From Sipunculus nudus (lineage: Eukaryota; Annelida; Sipuncula; Golfingiida; Sipunculidae): a stretch of DNA of 64,000 nt. The DNA lies in assembly GCA_026874595.1 (NCBI GenBank), contig CM049316.1:41619695-41683694 (forward strand), given 5' to 3'. The position numbers were made by a program, and so were the translations under genes. This document shows, piece by piece, positions 34,030-46,859 of the stretch (positions within the stretch are counted from its first letter, which is position 1; every line of letters starts with the position of its first letter). Below the pieces are notes generated by a model, which saw only the letters and a program-made list of their open reading frames with translations, was not told the origin of the DNA and did not search any database.

Positions 34030-35500
34030 CATTTGCAGTGTAACAGTTTCAAATGAAACATTTCAACAACCGTATTTGTAACCACCTGTTCTATATGTCC
34101 TTCCTTCCATGTTTTCAAAACCATACAATCTAATCCACAGTTAAATCCGTTATTAAAGCTTTAAGAGTTTGTAAAAATATGTTAATGTGTTTGATATGCC
34201 ATGTTTTCAGAAATTTAACCAACTTAAGATGAATTTTTGTTCTTTTGTGTTCAGCTGAATTCCCAGGCCATTGATTAATTTCTTCTTTTAAGAAAGGAAT
34301 TCAGTTTGCAACATTTCCTATCTTTCATATTTTACGGGGATGGATTAAATTGTTTCTTGATCAAAGCCATTGTCATGGACTTAAATTCAGCTCAGACTGT
34401 ATTTTAAGTAGATGTTCAAATTGTCTGTTTAAATTAGTATTTTTTTTTACTTTCAGTATCCTTAAACATATGATCATTGGAATGGATGTAGACATTAATT
34501 CATTTCAACTTTCAAGAAAAGAAGTAACTTGTGTTGAAGTTGTGACATTTCTGTCACAGTCCTTTTTTGGGGGAGATGGATTAAATTGTTTCTTGAATCA
34601 AAGCAATTTTATGAACTTAGAGTCAGCATAAAAGTATTCTCTGTTGATTTTCATATTGTGTAAATTAGTGATGATGTTTATTACTTTAGATATGCATAAC
34701 CATATGGTCATTGCAACAGATGTAGCACTGAACAAATTAAGCCAAAGATTTAATTAATTCCATGAGTTAATGAACAGAGTGTTCATGTTGCATTTTAATT
34801 GCCCCAGGCTGTAACTACAATATTATGGACATGTTAATCTGTAGTTTATAGTATTAACAGATATCCTGAAAGTATATTTTAACTAGTATAGATCATATTC
34901 TTTCATTGCAAAGAGACCCAGTATAAACTTGAACTGGAATTTTTTTGACTTCTACTTAAATTGGAAGTGGAAAAAGTAAACTTAACAAAAGGGAGTGAAT
35001 AATTATTATTTTCTTTAAATCTTAAGTGATTTTTATCCAACATTATTAAGTATTTTTGTGCAACTTTTTATGTGTTTGATCACCTGTTACAAGTATGTTA
35101 AAATTAAAGAAGAAAGAACATTTACCATTGGTAGGTAATATGAGTACTGAATATAAAGCAGTGTGATGTTGTTGAGTGAAAACAGATAAATCTGAGTCAC
35201 CAAAGTGGATGATTCGTACCACATATGTTATGATTACTTTAACATGGCATTACCAGTTCTTAATTTTGATATAGAAAAATCAAATTGGTTACTGTTTACA
35301 TTAAACCCAGGTGAGCCAACATAGTCACACACAAAGGTATTTTGCCATGTATTTGTATTTCAGTATGTTCTGTTCTACTGAATGTCTGTTTCTTAAATCC
35401 ATCTCTGTCCCCACAGAAACTAGTTAAGGTCACATTGACCCTACAGGTTTGACCTGTTATATTTTGCCATTCTGTGAACTAGCATGCCAGTCTAAAAGCA
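34030..35500. other. AT-rich non-coding stretch
   Basis: It contains two diverged direct copies of a GGATTAAATTGTTTCTTGA-TCAAAGC word about 240 bases apart (34340 and 34577), with similar following sequence, suggesting an old duplication of about 230 bases. No exon supported. Confidence 0.45.
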
Positions 35501-35509
35501 TCACCAGAA

Positions 35510-36450
35510 TCATGGCTTAGCCCACTTGACCCACAGAAACCTGCCTTGTCTGTCCCAGCCTACTTTGACCCACAGAAATCTACCTTCAGCTGATTCTGTT
35601 TCACAGCAGCCTGGCTTAAGGCCACTGTCCTTCAGAAACCTAGCTTCAGGATACTTTGTGTCAGTCTGCTCTATCTCACAGGAATCTGGGTTTAGGCCAC
35701 TTTGTCCCAGACCACTTTGTCCCACAGAAACCAAGCTTAAGGCCACTGTGTCTCACAGAAATCTGGGTTCAGGCCACTCTGTCCCAACTCACTCTATTTC
35801 ACAGAAATCTGGGTTCAGGCCACTCTGTCCCAACTCACTCTATTTCACAGAAATCTGGGTTCAGGCCACTCTGTCCCAACTCACTCTATTTCACAGAAAT
35901 CTGGGTTCAGGCCACTCTGTCCCAACTCACTCTATTTCACAGAAATCTGGGTTCAGGCCACTCTGTCCCAGCCCACCATGTATAAAAGAAATCTGGGTTT
36001 AGGCCACTCTGTCCCAACCCCCTCTGTCTCAGAACCTGGCCTCAGCCCACCCTGTCCCAGCCTAATTGGTCCCACAGAAATCTGACTCACAACCAATCTG
36101 TCCCAGCCCAGTGTTCCACAGAACTTGGCTTCATGAGGTCCAATCTGTCAGGCCATTCTGTCTGATTGAAGCCTGGTGCTCACCCCATCTGACCCCCAGA
36201 AACCTGGGTTCAGCCCATGCAGTTAGTCCCAGCCCACTTTGACCCACAGAAATCTTGCTTCAGGACATTGTTCCAGCCCACTCTGGCTCATAAAAACTTG
36301 ACTTCAAACCATTCTGTCCCATTCCACTCAGTCACACTGAAATCTTGCTTCAAGCCATTCTGTCCCAACCTACTCTCACAGAAATCTGGTTTCAGGCCAC
36401 TCTGTCCCACAGAAACCTGTCTTCAGAAACCTGAAAACAGCCTGTTTCAC
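35510..36450 (+). repeat. Minisatellite, 46-bp higher-order unit
   Basis: The centre (about 35746-35962) has four to five near-identical 46-base units of CTCTATTTCACAGAAATCTG, GGTTCAGGCC, ACTCTGTCCCAACTCA (starts 35792, 35838, 35884, 35930). The flanks hold decayed versions with CCCACAGAAACCTGNCTTCA, GGCCACTTTGTCCCA. Because 46 is not a multiple of three, the 158-codon frame across it cycles through all three readings of the unit, so I treat it as non-coding. Confidence 0.95.
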
Positions 36451-36835
36451 TTTATCTGCCCTAAAACTGAACATGTTAAGTCCAACATTCTCCAATGAAA
36501 AGTACTTGTTAGGCCAACCTTTCTCATATACAAAAGGAAATCTTGCTGGCCCATCATTCCATCCTGTACTGCGACTTCAGCACACAAACTCTACCTCCAC
36601 ATATTTGAACAATAATGCACTCTGTCTTTCAGATGCTCTCAAGTTTGGCTGGTTTAGTTAAAGAGTGTTAGGCATCCAAATGCTGTGAGTCTGAACCTGC
36701 CAGGGCTAGTCTAGTCATATGTGATTAGTTATTAATATTTTATAAACATTTTACTCCCTGTCAGACAGACTTAATCAGCCATTCCTTTCCTGTGAAGATA
36801 CATATATACTACAACTCACATTCCATAAAGTGTTA

Positions 36836-36889
36836 AACATAGAAACTGCACTGTTCAAAGTCATCCATATGTGTAAAGGGTACACAGAC
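36836..36889 (+). repeat. Left arm of a perfect 54-bp inverted repeat
   Basis: The segment from AACATAGAAACTGC to GGGTACACAGAC is matched in reverse complement, with no mismatch by eye, by 37374-37427. The two arms are separated by 484 bases of minisatellite units. Confidence 0.95.
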
Positions 36890-37373
36890 AATGGTAACAT
36901 GTTGAAAATGGAACACCGCCCCCTCCCCCCCCCCCCCCCATCAGTGTCACTTAAGTTTGTTAAACATGGAAACAAAATCCAACAGTGTCACCTAAGTTTA
37001 TAACATATAACTATAATATGCTGAATATGGAAACAACACCCAACAGTGTCACCTAGGTTTATAACATAATAATAAGCTAAACATGGAAACAAAACCTGAC
37101 AGTGTTTCCTAGGTAGGAAATATATTAATATGTTAAACATGGAAACCACCCATTATTGTCAGCATGGTTTATAACATATTAACATGTCAGGCATGGAAAC
37201 AACACCCATCAATGTCGCCTAGATTTGGAACATATTAATATTTTAAACATTGAAGCAAAACCCAACAGTGTCACCTATAGGTTTGTAAAATATGTAATGT
37301 ACTTGTTAAACATTGCAAAAGCAACCATGAGTGTCACCTAGGTTTGTTACATATTAACATGTATTCTGGAATA

Positions 37374-37427
37374 GTCTGTGTACCCTTTACACATATGGAT
37401 GACTTTGAACAGTGCAGTTTCTATGTT
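37374..37427 (-). repeat. Right arm of a perfect 54-bp inverted repeat
   Basis: Runs GTCTGTGTACCC to GTTTCTATGTT, the exact reverse complement of the left arm at 36836-36889. It interrupts the regular minisatellite units around it. Confidence 0.95.
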
Positions 37428-38165
37428 AAACCTGGAAACAAGGCTTGTAAGTGTCAGCTAGGTTTGTACATTTTTACGGATACCATCAGTGGTAAGATAT
37501 TAAAGATGGAAACAACACCTGTCATTATCACCTAGCTTTGTACAGGGCTGTCTTCATCAAGGTAAATTAGGAAGTGGGTTATAATATATTGATAGTTGAC
37601 CTGATTAGTGAAACACAGGTGATACTGTTCCCAGATCTAGTTGTATTTAGCGTTTTGGTTTGGCAGCCTCGTGTAATCACATAGGAAAGTGACAAGATAA
37701 TATGTAAGTTTATTTTATCTTTATATTGCTCATTATAAGTTATTAAATTTTACACTGTTTATTATATATATATATATGTTACTGCATGAATACTGCTGGA
37801 GTAGATCAAGGTATATCAACAATAAGTCAGATTTTCACATATATACTTGTATCTATTTTGCTGAAATGATATTATTGATACAAGAAATTACAAAATGCAA
37901 CATTTGGTCATAATTTGAAAACAAACTATCAAAAAGATTATCTGCAAGCCTCAGAAATTAAATATTCCTGTCTCCCACTAGTTCATATTAATAATTAGTG
38001 AACTTAATAATAAATAGCAATGATAACAAGAAAATTTAATGTGAGCTGGTTTTACAGATCGTACCTAGTGGTTGAAGGCATGTGAATTCTTACATAATTT
38101 GTGAAAAAAACTATGGCCACAATCATCACATGTAAGTTTTAATAAACATCATGCAGGGGACCAAT

Positions 38166-38171
<6 letters not shown>

Positions 38172-38236
<65 letters not shown>
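38172..38236. repeat. (AT)n microsatellite
   Basis: About 65 bases of AT repeats ending at the left edge of a TA-targeting MITE. Confidence 0.97.
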
Positions 38237-38237
<1 letters not shown>

Positions 38238-38664
38238 TGTGGTTGCCTTTTTGTTCGCGAGGGTTTTAATTTCGCTATATTCGCGAGTGGGAAATAATCG
38301 CGAAAATGAAACCCTCAGGAATAATTGGCCAATGGAGTACGTCCTTCTTATTTAATGTAGCCAGTATTTGTATGGGAATAGAATAGAACAATGAGAATTG
38401 TTATAATAAGTTACATCCATGCAGGTATAGGGAAAATGTTCCCCTTAATTTAAACTAAACTACCTGTGCTTTGTGTTCGGGCCCATCGTTATATGAGAAA
38501 AAAATATCACAAACTCATGACTTATTCTTATTTTATAACACACATAGGTATGGCTTTACCAAATATTTGGGTTCTGGTGAGATCGCGAAAATGAAACCCT
38601 CGCGAAACATTAAAAATTGAAAAATCGCGAAATTTCAGCCTCACGAATATGAAGCCAACCACAG
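38237..38664. mobile_element. MITE with CTGTGGTTG terminal inverted repeats (copy 1)
   Basis: The left end CTGTGGTTGCCTTTTTGTTC and the right end GAATATGAAGCCAACCACAG are inverted copies, and TA flanks both sides (38235-38236, 38665-38666). This is the signature of Tc1/mariner-type target choice. Subterminal blocks with TCGCGA and GAAACCCTCGCG are also inverted (GCGAGGGTTT left, GAAACCCTCGCGAA right). About 428 bases, no transposase. Confidence 0.85.
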
Positions 38665-38679
38665 TATATATATGAAGAA

Positions 38680-40560
38680 ACACATCTTTCCTGGAAGATC
38701 ATTAACGTCCATGCTGTACATAACACATTCATTCCTGTGCACATTCTGATGGTTTTAAGGCAGCAGAGGAGAAGATGTAGATGATTCAATGATACGTTTA
38801 TTTCTTTTTTTGTTTTACTGATGTGACTTACAAAGCAATCAGTGAATACTGTAGATAGATATATATACATTTAAGAACTTTGCTGTATGCACTTCCTGTA
38901 ATCTTACATATATAATTCTTAAGACTTTCAGGTAAATCTTTTTTTTTTGAGAATGTGGTATATTTTTATAAGTCTTTTGTTTGTTATATGATAGTGATGA
39001 ATTCCTGGTGAGAGACAGATGTCTGCACAGTTTGAAAGGATGGAGGAATATATATCATACCTACTTAGGTTGATCAGAGTTAACACAAAAAATGTCCTTT
39101 AAATTAAAAGACACTTTTTACTGACATATATTGATATTGTATCACTGTAGACGACTTCTCAGCCAACTTCAGATGAACATGTATAAAAGTGTGCACAGAT
39201 TTAATGGTGAATTAAATGTGAATAAAACACAAAAATTTGTCTTTATCAGGTTAAATAGCATGCTGTTGAAATCCAGACAAAGTCCTTTGGCCCCTCAGTC
39301 ACCTAGAAAGCTGCAAAACAAATTGGCTACATTACTGATCTATTTATCTTTTATGGCCTTTATGTTAAGTCTGAATACAGTGAAGGACAGGTATTTTGGT
39401 ATATATTGTTCTTTAAATGGGCTAAGAGAAAAAAAGACTTTATTGTGGTTTTAGCAAAGTACCTCTTTCAAGTGTTCATTGAAATTAAATATTTGACAGA
39501 TCATTGTGAAGACAGAAAAAAGGATTTTTCCAATATTTATGGTATCCTTCTGCTTATATATCTATCTGTTCAATTGAGAAATTCCAGTTTTGTGTTCATG
39601 GTAATTTTGCATACCAGACGCACCAGACAGTTGGCGCTCAGTGTCAGCTTGCTTTCAGCACTCCCTACAGGCAAGAAAGTAAACTAAATAAAAATTCACC
39701 CTCCTGTTCAGCAAGTAAGTGAGTGTATAAATCTTTGTATTATATGGCACTCTAGCCAAAAGGCATGGATCTATGGATACTGAGTTACTTATATAAAATA
39801 TCTATGATTTTTAGAGAGAAATATAAGCTGAGGAGTATATTGTGAGAGTATCAAATAATTGTCAGAAACAAATTTATATTTAATATGTCTGGGTGATAAC
39901 ACCACTCAAAATGATTCTTAAAGTAACTTTATATATAAAGAGTGAAAGTTTGATGAGCTACACAAATTTATACACTCTCATGTTTGGAATTTTATTTGTT
40001 AATGGTATTATTTCACTGAAGTTTGTTTCACTGTTTTGTTATCTAAAAATTTAAAAATCCTATTGATATACCACACTAACACATGATAATGCAGTTTCAT
40101 CTATTTTGACGGTTAAATGAACCCTAGTGTAAGTTAATTCACAGAAGTAAAATAAATATTACATGGAAAATTGAAGTAAATATGTGTATATGTATGAGCT
40201 GTTTGATGGGTTGGCTACATTGATAGACTATTGATAAAACAGCATTGTTGTTAGTACAAGGCTTATTGTCTAAATGCCAGAAGATACAGATCGAGCTAAC
40301 AGTAAAAGCATCCTTTGCTGAGGAAGGTTTGAAAAGTACTATACATACTTGGTAAATTAATTCTTTTTTTGAGGTCCTGAATAAAAAGATAATTGTATTC
40401 ATTGACAGAATCCAGATATTTTGTATAAAAGACATACATACATGATGTATGCTGCTTCGGTTTGAAGTACAAAGAAAACAAAACAGAAAATGCATTCATT
40501 AAAAGACAGTAAGCTTTTTTTGGTCCTTTATATCTTCTGATTGAAAAAATCAAGGGAGAT
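38680..40560. other. AT-rich non-coding stretch
   Basis: A 107-codon frame at 39131-39454 includes a proline/serine/lysine patch (LKSRQSPLAPQSPRKLQNK) after an acceptor-like TTTATCAG. No donor follows within the open part, so I do not call it as an exon. The rest is AT-rich. Confidence 0.4.
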
Positions 40561-40564
40561 GGCA

Positions 40565-41540
40565 CTAGACCAGTTTAAACAAAGAAGAGGTTTCTTCAGG
40601 CGAGTGCAGCATTTCTGACTTCAGTTCATTTAGGGGCAGAACTAGCAGGAAATAAGGATTAAAGAGAATCCAAGCGACTGGATCAGTTATTCATTATTTA
40701 TCCTAATGAGTCCTGTCTTTCTTTCGTCCATCTTATTGCACAGACAAGTGCTGCTCTCGTAGCTTACATTTGTGTTTTCTTTTCAAACAAGGAGTGGATA
40801 AATTCACAAAGTATAAATTTAAGACCCAAGATGGGTGGACAGTAACTGGCCTAATTGATGCCCTTTAGATTGGACTCATGTGTAAGGTATGAATATCTTT
40901 CTTCTATGGCTGCTGGTTGATTTGTTTATGATGTTGGGTCCTGTTTGGTGGATAATTACTGACTTGTGATTGTACACAAGGGTGTCGCAGGCTGTTGGAA
41001 TCCCCGCACCAAGTCCCAGGACAAGCACTGACAATTGGCCAGACAGGCCACATACATGCAATCACTCCTCGCTAATGAGTGTGATGCTTCGTTAAAGTTC
41101 TGGGATCAGAAGTCGGTTAATGAGGCCACCCGTCTTTACCAGCCAAATGCCAAGAGGCTACTTCTCTCGAAATACTCGGCAAACTCCCTCGTTAACTTTT
41201 TTATTTCACGGATGTGTCTTTTCATATTTCACGTGAACACTTTTCATGCGGCATTTAGCTGAAGAAACTCCCAATCTCAATTACACATTAATATAATTTG
41301 TAGAGTTCTTTAGGATTGGCCAACCAGACGGGTTGGGCGCTATGGTCCCTTTTTGCTGGATGTGTTTGTATGGAGCCTTGTTTTTTTGTATTTTTTTTTG
41401 CTGCTGTCTCTCTGCTTGGAGTATACATCTAAACCCTGTCCGGCTTGATCGACGGGCGGTGAACCAGCATGTCATGAAGCCGCAGTCACCATCTTGGATT
41501 CTGTATGGAGCCTGCCATGTATGAATGGACGGGCTAACCT
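40565..41540. promoter_or_regulatory. Candidate conserved non-coding cluster
   Basis: A near 1-kb stretch of raised complexity and CpG content. Patches include TTATTTATCCTAATGAGTCC, AAGACCCAAGATGGGTGGAC, CTGACAATTGGCCAGACAGG, TCGCTAATGAGTGTGATGCT and ATTGGCCAACCAGACGGG. Frames up to 132 codons on either strand are not bounded by good splice sites and show no domain. ATTGGCCAAC could be an NFI/CCAAT-like site. Function inferred from context in a long intron. Confidence 0.35.
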
Positions 41541-41544
41541 GAAG

Positions 41545-42549
41545 CACTGAGCCAGATGTACACAGGCAAAGAATTAATGGAAAAAAGAAATGGAATATGT
41601 CCGCTGAATGTGTAATGTAGTATAGAAAAAAGATCATCGTGGGGCTGTGCCTCCAGAAGAAATCCGACATTTCCCTCAAATTGACAATAATTTTTCTGCA
41701 AAATTCCTCATGGGAAATTTTCTTTTAGCTTTTTCAGATCAGTTGTCTGACATTATTTTTGCAATAATTTACCTTTGTGTGTCTTTCTGATGATTATTAA
41801 GAAACCAGATTGTAATTCCACACATTTTTGCTGCTCAGTTGGGAAAGGGTGGAGGTGTCATTTATTGGAAACTTTCAGTAAACATTACCAACTTTGTTTA
41901 AAATGCGTCTACTTTCAATTATTCATAATATATATTGTAATATCAGTCACAAACATTTTCATCTATATGTATTCAATTTTTTTTTCTGATTTTAATATGT
42001 CATGATATATATTCAACATTTAAATGATCAAGAAAGGAGCATTTGCTGGTACTTATTATTGTGAACATAGGGGTACTTGACCTCATGGTATATTATATAC
42101 ACCATACCACCCATTTCTAACCAGTACCAGTTCTTCTGGTTTGTCTTTCTACAAAATGAGCCTCTTAGAAGTTTTAGGTTGCATTGGTTTAGGCCGAGAA
42201 ACAAACCTTGGTTGGTAGCTGGTCAAGCCCAGTTTCTTATTCAGATTGTGAGTGGACAGAATAATGAATATGCCATCAGCTCATACTATTGATGAAGTTA
42301 AGAAAGGGTTCATCTGAGCTCTGACTACTCAAATCTTAAATCTGTAATTTTATCAGTGTAAAGTTTTATTTAATTCACTAGAGATTTATGATGCATAGAG
42401 TACACATTTGGTACAGCTGCAGACACTTTCAAGGAAATTCAATTCTGTGACATATGTACGTTTTGTAATCAGTATTAATATAGCAAAGATTATTTTATAA
42501 CATTCACACATGTTAAACATGGATTTAATGTGAACTTATATGTGTGTGA

Positions 42550-42550
<1 letters not shown>
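41545..42550. other. AT-rich non-coding stretch
   Basis: No supported exon or repeat. Confidence 0.45.

Positions 42551-42552
<2 letters not shown>

Positions 42553-42602
<50 letters not shown>
42553..42602. repeat. (AT)n microsatellite
   Basis: About 46 bases of AT repeats preceded by GTGTGTGATATATGTGT. Confidence 0.97.
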
Positions 42603-42605
<3 letters not shown>

Positions 42606-43150
42606 TGCAAGTAAAGTGAAGCAGTAGGTCTATTGGTCCTATTATGAATTTTTAGCATCTTACAGCTTTTAAAGAGTTTGCTTGCTAGCAAACATATTTA
42701 CATGTAAAAAGTTGAAATGATAAACATCAGTGCTCTAGGGCAAAGAAACCAGTGATCAAGGTTGTCCCACCAAAAACTGGGTTTCAATTCAAACTTGAAA
42801 TTTGTATATGGAAATAAGCAAGCGTTCATTGCCAGCCTGGTTAAGATTTTATCCAGCAAGAGTGAAGCAAGAGATCTCTGGGGGTCGAAGGCATAGATTC
42901 CACTGCAGAGCTTGAATGAGGCAATTTAGGCAGCCACATCAGTAAATGTATGTCTGAAGATATAATCAATGATATGCATAAATATATGAATAAGACTAGA
43001 TTCATCGTTCAATAGCGCTACTTCTACCCCAGGGATCAGCCCAAAAGGAACACCGGGAATATATGTCTATCTAATATGCCATTTGCCTTTAGCTTTATTG
43101 GGGGCTGGCAACTAGAATTGACTGGATGGAGTGTTGTTGTACTGTAGCAG

Positions 43151-43182
43151 CACTGTGGAAGCACTGGAAGATGATGTCATCG
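43151..43182 (+). CDS. Candidate 32-bp microexon (TVEALEDDVI)
   Basis: The acceptor is TTGTTGTACTGTAGCAG and the donor CATCG/GTAAGA. The frame with phase 2 in and phase 1 out reads TVEALEDDVI and is acidic. Joined in phase to the exon at 62889 it would make a Gly codon and stay open. Microexons this short often arise by chance matches, so the call rests only on splice signals and frame compatibility. Confidence 0.2.
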
Positions 43183-44049
43183 GTAAGACAAGAATATGGG
43201 ACGGCATTGTCTCTGTGAAGAAGGATGAATAAAACTAGATACAACAAAAAGACAGTGATATCTCTGTTCCCATACAGGTTACATTTGGAATGATAGAAAT
43301 TTTTATAATGGATGGAATTTATAGCCTATAAAGCTCTTGCTTTGGAATATACTATGTATTGTTCTGTGGCATAAAACAAGATACAATGAAAAAAATATCA
43401 TTTATTCTTTTTGTGCTGGTTTCACTTGTATTAATTGAACTTTTTACTGTTTAGCGTATTGCAGGCGGGTCAATCTATTTGAAATCAATATGCTCATTTG
43501 CCATTACAGTAATTGCCTTTTTCAATTGATATTAAAACATGGAATGTTTCATACATAAATAAATAAAAGTTTAGTTCAGTGTACCAACTTCATATTTTGT
43601 GCATAACTAATTTGAACAGGATCTTTTAAGTGACTTGTTTTGTTTTATAATAAAATATATACCTGGACAATATATACATGAAATATAGGAAACAAATGAT
43701 TATTTTTCCTTTGTTTTTGCCATATAAATAAGAAAGCTGTTTTCTTTCAGACCTGTACCGTTAGTTGACCAGGAAGAACCCTGGCATTGATATTATGTAT
43801 GTATAAGAGTTAAAAAGATCTGATATGGGTAAATGTGAAGATAAAGCTATATTCAAAGGTTCTCCAGTTCAAAGAGACAAAATTTTCAGGAAACTGAACT
43901 TGGCAAATATGCAATTGAAATCTTTCAGTAGCTAAAGCCAAGTATTTGTGTAGAACTACTCCTTAAAATATAAAGCACCTATTTTTTTTTTATTTAAAAG
44001 TAATGAAAAGTTACTGCCTGTGTAAAACTATTACAGGTGCAGGCTCAAG

Positions 44050-44137
44050 GTTTGCTACTTGTTATTGAGTAGAAAGAAATTGTTTGAACAAAGTTTGCTA
44101 CTTGTTATTGAGTAGAAAGAAATTGTTTGAACAAAGT
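44050..44137 (+). repeat. 43-bp tandem duplication
   Basis: TTTGCTACTTGTTATTGAGT, AGAAAGAAATTGTTTGAACA AAG occurs twice head to tail with no difference by eye (starts 44051 and 44094), so it is recent. Confidence 0.95.
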
Positions 44138-44699
44138 TTTAAACAAATCCAAGAAGATCTGTCTAAAAATTATAATGTTATAAGCAAGTTGTACATAGAA
44201 AAGCTTTGAATTGTATGTTTTTTCTTGTTACACATTGTATTACATTTTATTATTTGCAACAGTAACAAAAAATATGTTATAATTAAATTGTGGTATAAAA
44301 GATTTTAAAAAAAGTCAAGTTGTAGTTGCATTTTTTGGTGGAACCTATATTTTGAAATGTACCTACAGTGTTTTCAACTTTCTCATTTTCATTGATTTTA
44401 TTTTTATTTAGTATTTAAGTGAAATGATATTTGTTGCATTCATGGTGAATCCAAATTTGCCCCTACTTGTTACTGACTTCACAATCATTTGATATGCTTA
44501 AATGAATAGAAATAAAATGACTGTGCAACTTTTCTTGAATTAACTTTTTGACAGGTTATATAAGTCACTATAGGCACATTTTTGAAAGAAACTCTAGCTA
44601 TGTTGCCACTTTTTACTGTAAGAACCTGAATAGATTTCCAGATAATATACATGATATACCTTTACCAATAGTAAGAAGAAAGTAGAATGGAAATAGGAT

Positions 44700-44835
44700 G
44701 AAATCTAAATGGAAAGTGGTGAAATGCTCTGCTGGCGACCTGGGCTCGATTCCCTGGAGTTGCCAAGAGAGTTGAGCCCGTCCACCTCTACAAAATACCC
44801 AATGCAACCAATGGAGCCATGGAGAGTGCCTCATA
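44700..44835 (+). mobile_element. Possible SINE fragment with tRNA B-box
   Basis: GGGCTCGATTCCCTGG (44730-44745) matches a polymerase III B-box (GGTTCGATTCC type), and the preceding GTGGTGAAATGCTCTGC, TGGCGACCT resembles a tRNA D-arm to anticodon region. A GAGTTGAGCCCGTCCACCTC block follows. No A tail or complete ends found, so it is a truncated or decayed copy. Confidence 0.4.
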
Positions 44836-46859
44836 TTAGATATCATAGCTAGGTGTACAATCAAGCTAATGTAAAATGAATAAAGTTTATACAAAATGAA
44901 AGCAACACATGTAGATCAAGGACCATCATGGATAGAATTTTACTTCTATGAGATTTTACTTCTATCAGATTTCTTTGTAAAGTCCTCATAAAACACTTAT
45001 GTCAGTGATATATATTTATATATGTGCAGTTGCTTCTGTCAAGGCAAATCTGTGTTTAACCTTTTGACCTAAATCTGAAAAGACTTCATTGGGGCCAACA
45101 CAATAAGTGGTATATAAAATTATGTGCTGCTTTTTTATCCAAGAAACAACAGAGATAATGAGAAGACAATTTGAGATACCTGTGCCAAAGTCAGAAGGAT
45201 GGCCACAATTATTACAATGTAAGGGACAGTTTGATGGCTGTGTATGCTTTATGTAAGCATTGGGTTTTCTTGAGGTTGCCCAACCCTGGGAAGTTGGAAT
45301 CATCTCACATGGCACTGTTGTATTTATATGAGTTTATTTTTATATTATGACCTCTCTAAATTGACAAAGGGATGATGTGGCTTAAGTTTACCATTGAGCT
45401 GATCAGAATATACCACATTGGTTCTAGCAATATATAAATTAATTCAAGCCATTATAGAAAATGCAGATAATTATATTTTTTATTAATTGTTGTGTTCTTA
45501 TCCACTTGTTTCAGTTTTGAGTAATTTCTGCAATTTAACTGTGTCAGTTAAAACCATTTTGCAAAAATTCACATGAACAGTACAAGCCTTTATTTCCCCA
45601 AGTCATGGAACTATTCGCCAAGGTTTAAAGGCAGTGCATAGGAAAGTACTATTTGTGAGTCTCTAAAATAGAACAATTATAATAATGTTTTATTATGTAA
45701 TTAAAATAATAATAATTTTGATGGGCAAAACAGATTTGTGCAACGATAAAACAGTTCAGTAAAGACCAACATAGTTCATATATGACACTTGGAACATATA
45801 TTTTAATCATATTTTTTCACTTGTTTTGCAGTCATATACTTCCTTTTTTCTTTAAGATTCACTATTCATGTTTCAGTATACATACTTGTTAAAATACATC
45901 ATTGTTTTCCTTATTTTTCATTTTGCCATAAATTTGATATTTTATTGTAAATTAGAAATCTAATGAATCAGAAAAAAGGCAATTGTTCTCAAGTTTTACA
46001 GCAAAAAAAATATATCCTGTCATTCAAACCTTAAAAATGTACATAATTAATCTTTTCACATACTATCATTTCTCTTACTGTCTTATTAATCATATAATAA
46101 ACAATAAAACTTGGTCAGAAATAAAAGTGTGAATATTATGTAAAATAAAATTAGAAAGATTTAACATGACAGTTTTAACATTTTCAATGTAGGAAAACAG
46201 TTATAAAGCTCTTTTCTAATGTTAAGCACTTTTTTAATTAGGTATTATATGATAAAAAAATTATTGCAGATCAAATTTTGAATTGAATTGTTAGGTCAGA
46301 ATCAAATTGATGCTTCTGAGGCAGTTATTACAAATTCCTTGAACTTTTTAACTCTGGAACAACGTAACATTTGATATATGTTTAATCTCCAGAAACTTTG
46401 GGGTTCCTGGTCTGTCAGATCACACAAGTTTATTTTGGTTAAACAAAGATAAGGAAATGCCACGAACCCTGTACAGAGTTTGTCTGTCAAAAAAAGTGAA
46501 TACCCATGTTTTGCATACTGTAAATCCAAAAGGCAAGAAAGGGGCATTTGTTAAGTTTTTGCAAAAATGTGTAGATGTTATTTTTATCAAATCTTTTTAT
46601 TTCATATTCAAACTTTTTATGTTATTGTTCCTGAGCTGAAGGACACTTCATTAGGGTAAAGTGCATATTCTTACATTGAGCATTGGTCATTTTCATATAG
46701 GTTAAATAATTGCCAGAATTAAGACCAGATGCATGTTAGTGACTTTGAGTGGGAAACAAACAGGTTAGAGGTGTTTTTTTCAATGATATATGTTATCAGT
46801 GTAATAGGCAAGCTAAGCCCTTTGGAGGCTGGCAATAGTACAAGAATGGAGGCATGTTC

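Larger units (their letters stand above)
36775..37545 (+). repeat. ~57-61-bp degenerate minisatellite
   Basis: About twelve decayed units of TTAAACATGGAAACAACACC, CAACAGTGTCACCTAGGTTT, ATAACATATTAA. Anchor words lie at 36962, 37023, 37079 and 37135. Unit lengths vary by several bases. A C-run of 14-15 occurs at about 36925. Confidence 0.92.
42610..46855. other. AT-rich non-coding stretch
   Basis: Apart from the microexon candidate, the 43-bp duplication and the tRNA-like fragment listed separately, I see no gene, repeat or RNA here. Confidence 0.4.

Noticed and set aside
39131-39454. 107-codon frame with a Ser/Pro/Lys patch
   Set aside because: No donor follows the open part, the second half is hydrophobic, AT-driven sequence, and the two overlapping frames compete.
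45603-45654. Possible 52-bp exon (HGTIRQGLKAVHRKVLF) between TTTCCCCAAG and TTT/GTGAGT
   Set aside because: The frame is open and peptide-like, but the acceptor lacks a convincing CAG and a strong tract. The phase (2 in, 0 out) joins none of the other candidates.
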